This document shows, piece by piece, positions 1 to 6,213 of a stretch of 8,632 nucleotides of DNA. The stretch lies in NCBI GenBank assembly GCA_041584015.1, contig JBFHES010000198.1, positions 1-8,632 of the forward strand, written 5' to 3'. Within the stretch, counting starts at the first letter, position 1; each line of letters starts with the position of its first letter. Origin of the DNA: JBFHES01 sp041584015 (GTDB lineage: Bacteria; Bacteroidota; Bacteroidia; Bacteroidales; M50B96). The notes under the pieces are model-generated. The model had not been told where the DNA came from and made no database searches. It saw only the letters and a program-made list of their open reading frames with translations. The position numbers and the translations under genes are program-made.

Positions 1-1
1 A

Positions 2-227
2 TGAAAATGCTGTGCAGAAAGGGAAGCTCACATTGCCGAAAAGAAACAAGAGCGACTGACTATTAATCAGGAAATTCAAACTTTGAATGCTTAACGCGAG
101 AAGTAGATTAAGGAAAAGCAAAATAATACTTGAAGGAAACATGCTCGATCAGGTAATTACTTAGACCATAAAGAAACAGGCTGCCGAAAATAAATTGACA
201 ATTAAACAAGGAGTTAGGCTCCACTAG
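2..227 (+). pseudogene. Decayed remnant of a coiled-coil coding region
   Basis: No intact gene is present before 282. Translated from position 2, the sequence gives a charged, helix-like run (AEREAHIAEKKQERLTINQE and onward) to a stop at 92-94. The same frame continues with REK, a stop at 104-106, IKEKQNNT and a stop at 131-133. The reading then seems to shift to the next frame (GNMLDQVIT, stop at 162-164, then TIKKQAAENKLTIKQ) and ends at 225-227. The Glu/Lys/Gln-rich heptad character resembles the linker after TPR repeats in Bacteroidota sensor kinases, but that family link is only a guess. The several stops and the frame change suggest an old dead 3' portion of a gene. Chance translation of A-rich intergenic DNA is the main alternative. 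Confidence 0.3.
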
Positions 228-234
228 TGCAGCA

Positions 235-265
235 CTCATACGATGATTCAAAGTCATCGAATGAG
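235..265. repeat. Palindromic repeat, copy A (31-nt family)
   Basis: This is a hairpin-forming repeat. Outer arms CTCAT (235-239) and ATGAG (261-265) pair; after an A/A mismatch, CGATGATT (241-248) pairs with AGTCATCG (252-259, one T-G wobble) around the loop CAA. It shares its frame with copies at 681-711 and 762-792: TCAT at repeat positions 2-5, TGA at 10-12, AAGTCA at 17-22 and TGAG at 28-31. A run of five T (266-270) follows on the + strand, so it could also act as a + strand terminator. It lies 17 bp past the stop of the DsrE-like gene; on that gene's strand no T-run follows. Confidence 0.65.
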
Positions 266-281
266 TTTTTCAAATAGATAG

Positions 282-626
282 CTAAAAAGTCAGTACCTCT
301 TTCCCATCCTTCAAGTAGCCTGTTAGTGGCCTACCCATAAATTTCACATCAACACCCAACGATTCGAGATGAGCAGAAACTTCATATTGATCGTTGCACC
401 ATTTGCATGCAGATAGCTTTACTCCTTCCTCTTTCAAATGTTGCAATTCGAACTTGATGTGTTCATCTATGCACGTTTTTGCAGATGGCCCCCAAATAAT
501 GATTTCAACCTCCTTCCACCATGCTTCTACTTTTGAGTTTAAAGCATAAGGATATATCAACTTATGAAATACGTCTTGCTCACTGGTTGACCAAATAAGA
601 ACTAATGAATCGGGTTTATTCGACAT
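282..626 (-). CDS. DsrE-family protein, small cytosolic, CxxC-containing
   Basis: This 114-residue soluble protein, complete from ATG (624-626) to stop, resembles the single-domain DsrE/DsrF-like family (PF02635). That fold covers sulfur-relay proteins such as DsrE/TusD and many uncharacterised homologues. Family-like features are the N-terminal strand SLVLIWST (residues 7-14), the stretch EIIIWGPSAK (41-50), the cysteine-bearing strand KLSACKWC (70-77) and the ending GYLKDGKEVLTF (103-114). Cys74 and Cys77 form a CxxC pair where related proteins keep a cysteine; Cys52 is a third. Length is normal for a one-domain member. No partner sulfur-transfer genes (dsrF/H, tusA, a rhodanese) are in the window, so the substrate is unknown. 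It is divergent from hrpB. A weak TAGCTTTA at 653-660 (- strand) could be its -7 element. Confidence 0.8.
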   Translation of the reverse strand: MSNKPDSLVLIWSTSEQDVFHKLIYPYALNSKVEAWWKEVEIIIWGPSAKTCIDEHIKFELQHLKEEGVKLSACKWCNDQYEVSAHLESLGVDVKFMGRPLTGYLKDGKEVLTF

Positions 627-679
627 AAAAATTATGATTGATAAATGAATGATAAAGCTACGATAAAATGTGTTAGCTC

Positions 680-712
680 ATTCATCCCGTGACTTCAAGT
701 CACGGGGTGAGT
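680..712. repeat. Palindromic repeat, copy B (strong stem-loop)
   Basis: A near-perfect palindrome is centred on C696. The ten-base arm CCCGTGACTT (686-695) is matched exactly by AAGTCACGGG (697-706). Pairing continues outward to 680 and 712 with two G-T wobbles, giving about 16 pairs and almost no loop. Positions 681-711 align without gaps to copies A and C; the TGACT and AAGTCAC core and the TCAT and TGAG ends are shared, while the inner arm is GC-rich here. No T-run follows on either strand, so a simple terminator is unlikely. It sits between the divergent DsrE-like and hrpB genes and would lie upstream of both coding regions. Confidence 0.75.
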
Positions 713-733
713 AAACCTGCCATTAAATTTTCC

Positions 734-741
734 TACTTTTG
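734..741 (+). promoter_or_regulatory. Probable hrpB promoter, -7 element TAnnTTTG
   Basis: TACTTTTG fits the Bacteroidota -7 consensus TAnnTTTG exactly. Transcription would begin near 748, leaving a leader of about 60 nt before the TTG chosen as the hrpB start. No clear -33 TTTG is seen 19-21 bp upstream. The in-frame TTG at 739-741 lies inside this element and so cannot be the start codon if the promoter is real. Confidence 0.5.
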
Positions 742-761
742 CAGGCATTGATTTTAAACCA

Positions 762-792
762 CTCATATGATGACTCAAAGTCACTTTATGAG
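762..792. repeat. Palindromic repeat, copy C, in the hrpB leader
   Basis: This is the third member of the 31-nt family and the closest to copy A; CTCATA begins both and ATGAG ends both. CTCATA (762-767) pairs with TATGAG (787-792), then comes a three-by-three internal mismatch, then TGACT (771-775) pairs with AGTCA (779-783) around CAA. It begins about 14 nt past the predicted transcription start and ends 15 nt before the TTG start of hrpB, so the transcript would carry it as a hairpin close to the ribosome-binding region. Confidence 0.6.
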
Positions 793-807
793 ATTACACC
801 AAGCACA

Positions 808-3288
808 TTGACATTCGATCCATATAAAATAGACCTTCCCATAACAGAGGTAATTGCAGATGCTCAGGAAAAATTATTACAAGGAAATACCTTAATTGTT
901 AATGCACCAACCGGTGCAGGAAAAAGCACATTGCTCCCACTGGCTTTAATGCATGAACCCTGGTTGAACGGCCAGAAGATATTGATGTTAGAGCCTCGCA
1001 GATTAGCTGCCAGAACGATTGCCGAGCGCATGGCTTCCTTATTAGACGAGAAGGTAGGTCAATCAATAGGCTATCGTATTCGCTTCGATAATAAGGTTTC
1101 TGATCAAACCAGGTTGGAAGTGCTTACCGAAGGTATTCTCACCAGAATGTTACACAGCGATAATTCGCTCGAAGGTGTTGGCATGGTTATCTTTGACGAA
1201 TTCCATGAGCGTAGTATTCATGCAGATGTGGCATTGGCGCTCTGTCGCGAAGCACAGCAAGTATTACGACCAGATTTGCGCATTGTAATTATGTCTGCCA
1301 CTTTAGACATGCCGCAACTCACGAGCTTGCTAAAGTCACCATCGGTTATTAGCAAAGGGCGTCAATATCCTGTTGAGATAAAATATACGGGTACACAAGA
1401 TGAAATGATGTTGCCAGAATTAACCGCCAAGACAGTTATTTCGGCTGTTGAAGAAAATGAAGGTGATGTTTTGGTATTTCTACCCGGTGAATTTGAAATC
1501 AGGCGGTGCGAGGAAATTCTCAGGAAAGCTTTGCGTGGTTTTGCTATTCACCCCTTGTTCGGAATGTTACCGCAAGGTAAACAATGGGCGGCCATCATGC
1601 CAGACAGGAATGGGAAGCGAAAAGTTGTGCTAGCCACATCAATTGCCGAAACCAGCTTAACTATTGAAGGCATTCGCATTGTGGTGGATTGCGGATTTGG
1701 AAGGACAGCTAAGTACGATGGAAAATCGGCACTATCACGATTAGAGACAGTGCTGATTTCTCAAGATTCGGCTGATCAGCGCGCCGGACGTGCAGGTAGG
1801 TTAAGTAGTGGTGTTTGTTATCGCATGTGGACCAAGGCCAGCCATGAACGATTACGCGAGCATCGCGTTCCGGAAATAGAAGAATCCGATTTATCCTCAT
1901 TGGTGCTTGACATGGCCCAATGGGGAATATCTGACATCAATTCGCTGGCTTGGCTATCACCACCGCCCACCGGAGCTGTTGAAGCTGCCAGCAAACTCTT
2001 ACATCAACTAGATGCGCTTGAGGCTGATAAGATTACCGCGCATGGAAAAGAGATTCACAGCTTGCCGTGTCATCCGCGTATTGCACATATGTTAATCATG
2101 GCTGCACAAGACGATCAATTACCTTTAGCCACTGATCTTGCAGCCATTCTGGAAGAACGTGATCCATTAGGGCGTGAAGCTGGTATTGATATTAACTTGC
2201 GGGTTGAAGCCTTAAGAAGATTCAGGCGCGAAAAACTATCCAGCAGAAAATTATCCAGAATTGAGAAGGTTGCCTCCTCCTATCGAAGGTTATTCAATAT
2301 TGAACCAGAAAATGACTTTGATGATGGCTACGACTCTGCTGTGATGATTGTACACGCCTACCCGGAACGCATTGCAAGTGCACGGCCTGGCAATAATGCC
2401 CAATTCCAGTTGGCAAACGGCACATATGCAATGGCTGGTCATCGAGATGATTTGGCACACGAGGCATGGTTGGCCGTAGCGCATGTTGATGCACGACAAG
2501 GCACCGGTAAGATATTTATGGCGGCGGCATTAAACCCAACCGATTTGGCTCCTCTGGTAAAGGAGCGCGAGGTAATTACCTGGGATAGTAAAGATGGCGG
2601 CTTAATGGCGACCAAGGATTTGAGAATTGGCAGCATTGTTTTACAGTCGAAACCACTCTCCTCTCCAAATCCTGACCGTGTTATTGAAGCTATTTGCAAA
2701 GCCATTGAAAAGGAAGGCGAATGGCTACTTCCTTTTAATGATGAAGTGATTCAATGGCAACATCGCATATTAAGTTTGGCAAGCTGGCTTCCGGAAGGTA
2801 ATTGGCCCAATGTATCAACGGCACATTTACTTAGAACCAATAGCTTATGGCTGGCTCCTTATCTTAATAAAGTAAGACATACGGAGGATTTGAAAAAGTT
2901 AAATCTACTGGAGATATTGCAAAACACCTTATCCTATGATCAACAGCAAGAATTAGATAGGCTGGCTCCCGCAAAATTTACAGTTCCAACCGGATCGAAG
3001 ATCAAGCTGAAGTATAAAGCCAATGGTGAAAGTCCGGTATTATCAATTCGTCTGCAGGAAGTTTTTGGCATGCCAGCTACGCCTACACTTGCCAATGGTA
3101 AAATTGCTGTTGTCATGCAATTATTATCACCGGGATTTAAACCGGTACAAACAACATCTGATTTAGCGAGTTTTTGGAATACCACTTATTTTGAGGTAAA
3201 AAAGGAAATGAAAGGTCGCTACCCGAAGCATGTATGGCCAGATGATCCGTGGAATGAGTTGCCAACTAAACGGACGAAAAGGAAGTAG
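808..3288 (+). CDS. hrpB: ATP-dependent helicase HrpB (DEAH-box)
   Basis: HrpB-family superfamily 2 helicase; the cellular role is poorly defined, and nucleoside-triphosphate-driven RNA unwinding is the family expectation. Numbering from the TTG start (826 residues, against about 810 in E. coli): motif I APTGAGKST (33-41), motif Ia LEPRRLAAR (61-69), motif II DEFH (130-133), motif III SATL (163-166), motif V LATSIAETSLT (275-285), motif VI DQRAGRAGR (323-331), the HA2-like segment with HPRIAHML (422-429), and the HrpB C-terminal domain ending RYPKHVWPDDPW (804-815) and a basic tail. All catalytic motifs are intact. The frame is open back to 739 but has no ATG before residue 48, after motif I. 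TTG at 808 gives MTFDPYKIDLPITEV, which fits how HrpB proteins begin, and leaves promoter and hairpin C outside the protein. Confidence 0.95.
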   Translation: MTFDPYKIDLPITEVIADAQEKLLQGNTLIVNAPTGAGKSTLLPLALMHEPWLNGQKILMLEPRRLAARTIAERMASLLDEKVGQSIGYRIRFDNKVSDQTRLEVLTEGILTRMLHSDNSLEGVGMVIFDEFHERSIHADVALALCREAQQVLRPDLRIVIMSATLDMPQLTSLLKSPSVISKGRQYPVEIKYTGTQDEMMLPELTAKTVISAVEENEGDVLVFLPGEFEIRRCEEILRKALRGFAIHPLFGMLPQGKQWAAIMPDRNGKRKVVLATSIAETSLTIEGIRIVVDCGFGRTAKYDGKSALSRLETVLISQDSADQRAGRAGRLSSGVCYRMWTKASHERLREHRVPEIEESDLSSLVLDMAQWGISDINSLAWLSPPPTGAVEAASKLLHQLDALEADKITAHGKEIHSLPCHPRIAHMLIMAAQDDQLPLATDLAAILEERDPLGREAGIDINLRVEALRRFRREKLSSRKLSRIEKVASSYRRLFNIEPENDFDDGYDSAVMIVHAYPERIASARPGNNAQFQLANGTYAMAGHRDDLAHEAWLAVAHVDARQGTGKIFMAAALNPTDLAPLVKEREVITWDSKDGGLMATKDLRIGSIVLQSKPLSSPNPDRVIEAICKAIEKEGEWLLPFNDEVIQWQHRILSLASWLPEGNWPNVSTAHLLRTNSLWLAPYLNKVRHTEDLKKLNLLEILQNTLSYDQQQELDRLAPAKFTVPTGSKIKLKYKANGESPVLSIRLQEVFGMPATPTLANGKIAVVMQLLSPGFKPVQTTSDLASFWNTTYFEVKKEMKGRYPKHVWPDDPWNELPTKRTKRK

Positions 3289-3306
3289 TTTAGGGTCTAA
3301 GACCCG
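3288..3306 (+). repeat. 19-bp inverted repeat, left arm
   Basis: GTTTAGGGTCTAAGACCCG overlaps the last base of the hrpB stop codon. Read on the other strand it matches the arm at 3380-3398 at 18 of 19 bases. Inside it, GGGTCT and AGACCC flank a single A (centre 3299), so the arm is itself a perfect 13-bp odd palindrome. There is no T-run behind it, which argues against a plain terminator. Confidence 0.6.
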
Positions 3307-3379
3307 TTATGAAAAATTATCATAGGAAATTGACTTTATTTGCATTTGCGAATCGAACAAATAAAAGTAATAAAAGGAT

Positions 3380-3398
3380 CGGGTCTTAGACCATAAAC
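3380..3398 (-). repeat. 19-bp inverted repeat, right arm
   Basis: CGGGTCTTAGACCATAAAC ends at the base before the ATG of the transporter gene. It is the reverse complement of 3288-3306 except for one base (3393). Its core GGTCT-T-AGACC is an 11-bp palindrome. Together the arms enclose about 73 bp of AT-rich sequence that presumably holds the transporter's promoter, though no convincing TAnnTTTG is visible there (TGCATTTG at 3341-3348 is the nearest). The position over the ribosome-binding region means a bound protein or folded RNA here could affect translation. Confidence 0.6.
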
Positions 3399-4307
3399 AT
3401 GCAATACATCGGAGAAATAGCAGCCTTGGGAACAGCCACATGTTGGTCGTTCGGTGCATTAGCTTTTCAGCAGGCAACACGCAAAATTGGTTCTTTGTCA
3501 GTGAATATCTTCAGGATGGTAATTGCTTTCTTTTTGTTTGGAATTTTATCAATTTTTATTCGTGGTGAGTTTATTCCAACAGATGCAACAGACCATGCGT
3601 GGACCTGGCTTTCTATCTCGGGTTTGGTTGGATTTGTATTGGGAGACTATTGGCTCTTCACTTCCTATAATTATATCTCAGCCAGAGTATCTATGTTAAT
3701 CATGGCGATTAGTCCATTATTCGCAGCGCTTATGAGCTATTTCCTACTAAGCGAAACCATGAGCTGGATTTCAATATTTGCAATGTTTGTAACGCTTGCA
3801 GGTATTTCTCTGGTGGTGCTCTCTCGCAATAAGGATAAATCAAATGGCAAACGCAACAATCTAAAATTCTCATACCCTTTAAAAGGAATTCTATTTGCGC
3901 TTGGAGGTGCCATTGGACAAGCTGGCGGCTTGGTGCTCAGCAAATTTGGCATGGGCGAATACGATGCCTTTGCTTCAACGCACATTCGTGTGATTGCCGG
4001 AATGATCGGTTTTATCCTCATCATTATCCTAGGAAAAAAATGGACAAAAGTTACAGGCTCGTTAAAAAACACAAAGGCCCTATGGTTTACACTCATTGGC
4101 GGCGTATGCGGTCCATTTCTTGGTGTTTATTTATCACTCTATTCGGTGCAGCACACAAGCGTTGGTATTGGATCTACGTTAATGGCAATTGTTCCGGTGC
4201 TGATTATTCCTTTGGCTATTCTTTTTTACAAAGAGAAAATAACGTTCAAGGAAATTGTCGGAGCCATTGTTACCGTTGGAGGCGTAGCCTTGTTTTTTGT
4301 GTATTAA
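3399..4307 (+). CDS. EamA/DMT-superfamily transporter
   Basis: This 302-residue integral inner-membrane protein has about ten predicted helices and the duplicated EamA (DUF6) architecture of drug/metabolite transporters. Repeat one spans roughly 2-141 and repeat two 161-302, joined by a basic cytoplasmic linker (RNKDKSNGKRNN, 143-154). Each half ends in the family pattern: PLFAALMSYFLLSE at 106-119 and PVLIIPLAILFYKEK at 266-280. Length is typical. Substrate cannot be read from sequence; members export amino acids, nucleotide-related compounds or drugs, and many are uncharacterised. ATG 3399 is chosen because MQYIGEIAALGTATCWSFGA leads straight into the first helix. It follows hrpB by 110 bp, a gap wholly bounded by an inverted repeat, so co-transcription with hrpB is uncertain. 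Confidence 0.9.
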   Translation: MQYIGEIAALGTATCWSFGALAFQQATRKIGSLSVNIFRMVIAFFLFGILSIFIRGEFIPTDATDHAWTWLSISGLVGFVLGDYWLFTSYNYISARVSMLIMAISPLFAALMSYFLLSETMSWISIFAMFVTLAGISLVVLSRNKDKSNGKRNNLKFSYPLKGILFALGGAIGQAGGLVLSKFGMGEYDAFASTHIRVIAGMIGFILIIILGKKWTKVTGSLKNTKALWFTLIGGVCGPFLGVYLSLYSVQHTSVGIGSTLMAIVPVLIIPLAILFYKEKITFKEIVGAIVTVGGVALFFVY

Positions 4308-4363
4308 TACATATACTCCTAAAGAATTACCTGCCTTAGAAGATTGTTTGCATTTTAACTTTC

Positions 4364-4394
4364 TTGTATTATTAATTGGTTTATACTAAATTTA
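4364..4394 (+). promoter_or_regulatory. Possible promoter for the seven-helix protein gene
   Basis: TAAATTTA at 4387-4394 matches the Bacteroidota -7 element TAnnTTTG except at the last base, and TTG at 4364-4366 lies 20 bp upstream where a -33 element is expected. Transcription would start near 4401. A small inverted repeat follows (CTGAA and TTCAG around CTCAA, 4398-4412), just before the ATG at 4419. The match is imperfect in AT-rich DNA, so this is tentative. Confidence 0.3.
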
Positions 4395-4418
4395 GGACTG
4401 AACTCAATTCAGCAAAAC

Positions 4419-5114
4419 ATGCATCAACCTTCCATATTTCCATTTGGACTTAGAATTGATGAACCCGTGACGGTTCTTACAGATTTGATTGTAGCTGCAG
4501 TTTGTTTTTACGCGTATTACAAACTTGGCAGGTTCGACAAGCAAACTTCCGTTAATCGATTTCTGCGATATTATTTCCTGACAATGGGAATTGCAACAAC
4601 TTTGGGCGGCATAATTGGTCATGGTTTTTTATATGCCTTCGACCTGTGGTTTCCTTTTGATTATGCGGTCTCACCATGGAAATTACCTGGCTGGCTGGTG
4701 AGTATGTTTTCCATTACTTTAGTAGAAAGGGCATCCATAGAATACACGCGACCAATCGTGCATCCTCGGACAGGGAAGATCTTGGCGTGGATTAACATCA
4801 TCGAATTGATTGTTTTTATTTTTATTGTTTTCTTTTCGCTAAACTTTTGGTTTGTGCAGGTGCATGCAGCTTATGGTTTACTATTCGTGGTGTCCAGTTT
4901 AAATATTTATGTTTATTACAAACGTAGAACCTTGTCGAGCAAGATATTTTTAGGAGCCGTTGGCTTTGCTGCTATTGGTGCATTGGTTTATCTGAATCAA
5001 TGGAGCATTGATCAATGGTTTAATTATTTCGACATCAGCCACATGTTCATGGCAGCCAGTGCATACACCTTTTACCGAGGGTCAAAGCAATTGTTGGATG
5101 ATCCGTTACTATAA
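4419..5114 (+). CDS. Seven-helix membrane protein, DUF6962-like
   Basis: This 231-residue protein has about seven predicted membrane helices (roughly 17-35, 50-74, 86-104, 121-143, 145-166, 173-193, 203-220) and no signal peptide. The opening DEPVTVLTDLIVAAVCFYAY (14-33) recalls DUF6962 proteins, and the last helix ends in a similar FYRG motif; this assignment is from memory of the family and is moderate. Polar residues stand out within or beside helices: His68 in GIIGHG, Glu103, His149, and Asp205 with His208 in FDISHMFMAASAYTFYRG. Such buried His/Asp clusters occur in CREST-type membrane hydrolases (alkaline ceramidases, PAQR receptors), so metal binding is possible, but this is inference. 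It stands alone between a transporter and cvfB; function is unknown. Confidence 0.75.
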   Translation: MHQPSIFPFGLRIDEPVTVLTDLIVAAVCFYAYYKLGRFDKQTSVNRFLRYYFLTMGIATTLGGIIGHGFLYAFDLWFPFDYAVSPWKLPGWLVSMFSITLVERASIEYTRPIVHPRTGKILAWINIIELIVFIFIVFFSLNFWFVQVHAAYGLLFVVSSLNIYVYYKRRTLSSKIFLGAVGFAAIGALVYLNQWSIDQWFNYFDISHMFMAASAYTFYRGSKQLLDDPLL

Positions 5115-5147
5115 AAAGTTAAAGGTTTAAAGTTCAAAGGAAAGTTT
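5113..5147 (+). repeat. Degenerate AAAGtTT short tandem repeat
   Basis: Just after the stop of the seven-helix gene the sequence cycles through AAAGTT, AAAGGTTT, AAAGTTC, AAAGG and AAAGTTT, about five imperfect units of 5-8 bases. It reads as an A/T-rich simple repeat rather than coding DNA. No role is evident. Confidence 0.35.
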
Positions 5148-5151
5148 TATG

Positions 5152-5173
5152 ATTGGGGAATCCCAATTATTAT
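5152..5173 (+). terminator. Weak hairpin terminator candidate
   Basis: ATTGGG (5152-5157) pairs with CCCAAT (5162-5167) around the four-base loop GAAT. A T-rich but interrupted tail (TATTATCTTCTT) follows. It lies 37 bp past the stop of the seven-helix protein gene and ahead of the cvfB promoter, the right place for a terminator, but the stem is short. Confidence 0.35.
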
Positions 5174-5200
5174 CTTCTTACGACTGCCGACTAATTTCCT

Positions 5201-5208
5201 TATCTTTG
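5201..5208 (+). promoter_or_regulatory. Probable cvfB promoter, -7 element TAnnTTTG
   Basis: TATCTTTG fits the Bacteroidota -7 consensus exactly. Transcription would start near 5215, giving a short leader of about 13 nt before the ATG at 5228. No clear -33 TTTG is visible at the usual spacing. Confidence 0.5.
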
Positions 5209-5227
5209 CTGACTTGAAAACAGAGTT

Positions 5228-6124
5228 ATGATTGAGATCGGAAAATACAATACCTTAAAGGTAGAAAAGTTTGAGCGCCATGGAATTTATCTTTATTGCG
5301 AAGATGGCGAACGTATATTGCTTCCGGGCAGGTACGTGCCGGATGGTTTGCGCGTTGACGACGAAATTGAAGTTTTCGTGTATAACGACTCAGAGGATCG
5401 CCCCATAGCTACTACAGAAAAGCCGTACATTGAACTTTATAACTTTGCGGTACTCCGCGCCAAAAGCGTTTCAAAGCATGGTGCCTTTATGGACTGGGGC
5501 TTGATGAAAGATTTAATGATACCGTTTAGCGAGCAAAATAAGGAAATTGAAGAAGGTCGCTCCTATTTAGTATATCTCAAATTGGATGAAGCCACTCAGC
5601 GGCTGGTTGGTTCAACAAAACTTACCAAATATTTGGTTACCGAACCTGTAACTGTTGGTGTTGGCGAAGAAGTAGATCTTATTGCCTGGACCAAATCAGA
5701 TTTGGGTGTTAAGGTTATTATTAATGAAACACATCTTGGACTTGTTTTCACAAGTGACATTCATCAGGATATTAAATTGGGCGAAGAACTTAAAGGCTAT
5801 ATCAAATTCATTCGACCGGATAACAAGATAGACGTAAGATTACAAAAGGATGCTTATTTAAATATTGAACCGAATGCTGTTAAAATATTAAAGCGATTAG
5901 AGCGTAACGATGGCTTTCTTGATTTGAATGATAAAAGTGACCCTGTGCTGATAACTGAAATGTTAGGTATGAGTAAGAAAGCCTTCAAGAGTGCTGTTGG
6001 ATCTCTTTATAAAGCAAGAAGAATAACAATCTCTGACAATGGTTTACATTTGGTTGACACAAAGGATTTACCTGAAAACCAACCGAAGGAAACAAAATTC
6101 AAAACACAAGAAACTAAAAAATAG
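5228..6124 (+). CDS. cvfB: CvfB-type S1-domain RNA-binding protein
   Basis: This 298-residue cytosolic protein has the CvfB/YitL layout: three S1-like OB folds and a C-terminal winged helix. The first OB fold covers about 1-64. The second is the clearest S1 motif, about 67-135, with SVSKHGAFMDWGLMKDLMIP (80-99). The third spans about 143-206, with GLVFTSDI (171-178) and IDVRLQKD (201-208). The winged helix is about 215-276. Staphylococcal and pneumococcal CvfB bind RNA and influence virulence gene expression; in Bacteroidota the target is unknown. The last 20 or so residues form a Lys/Glu/Thr-rich tail beyond the usual end, likely disordered. A -7 element 20 bp upstream of the ATG and a terminator just downstream suggest a single-gene transcript. 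Confidence 0.88.
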   Translation: MIEIGKYNTLKVEKFERHGIYLYCEDGERILLPGRYVPDGLRVDDEIEVFVYNDSEDRPIATTEKPYIELYNFAVLRAKSVSKHGAFMDWGLMKDLMIPFSEQNKEIEEGRSYLVYLKLDEATQRLVGSTKLTKYLVTEPVTVGVGEEVDLIAWTKSDLGVKVIINETHLGLVFTSDIHQDIKLGEELKGYIKFIRPDNKIDVRLQKDAYLNIEPNAVKILKRLERNDGFLDLNDKSDPVLITEMLGMSKKAFKSAVGSLYKARRITISDNGLHLVDTKDLPENQPKETKFKTQETKK

Positions 6125-6147
6125 CCTTCACTAGGCTTCAATAAAAT

Positions 6148-6183
6148 GGCTCGATTGTATGTTGACAATCGAGCCTTTCTATT
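6148..6183. terminator. Bidirectional intrinsic terminator between convergent genes
   Basis: GGCTCGATTGT (6148-6158) and ACAATCGAGCC (6165-6175) form a perfect 11-bp stem with the six-base loop ATGTTG. On the + strand it is followed by TTTCTATTT; on the - strand by ATTTTATT. It sits 24 bp past the cvfB stop and 39 bp from the 3' end of the convergent beta-helix gene, so it can end both transcripts. Confidence 0.88.
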
Positions 6184-6213
6184 TCTATGAAGCCAATTAT
6201 GCTTGTATAAATT

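Noticed and set aside
160..172. CTTAGACCATAAA, a 13-bp match to the right arm of the 3288-3398 inverted repeat
   Set aside because: It lacks the palindromic partner half. In a window this size about one 13-bp match is expected by chance, so it is not called as a third copy.
235..792. The hairpin copies as a CRISPR array
   Set aside because: Spacing is irregular (about 446 and 81 bp), a gene lies between two copies, and no spacer pattern or cas gene is present.
739..807. N-terminal extension of HrpB from TTG 739
   Set aside because: The codon lies inside a consensus -7 promoter element and the extension would translate repeat copy C; HrpB similarity begins only after 808.
2290..3185. Several open frames of 66-88 codons antisense to hrpB
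   Set aside because: They are shadows of the hrpB coding sequence, which has intact helicase and C-terminal domains throughout.
3737..4096. 119-codon open frame on the - strand inside the transporter gene
   Set aside because: It is antisense to a well-supported EamA gene and shows no family features of its own.
4040..4339. 99-codon open frame overlapping the end of the transporter gene
   Set aside because: It is an out-of-frame reading of the EamA C-terminal half; the composition is unlike a real protein and there is no start context.
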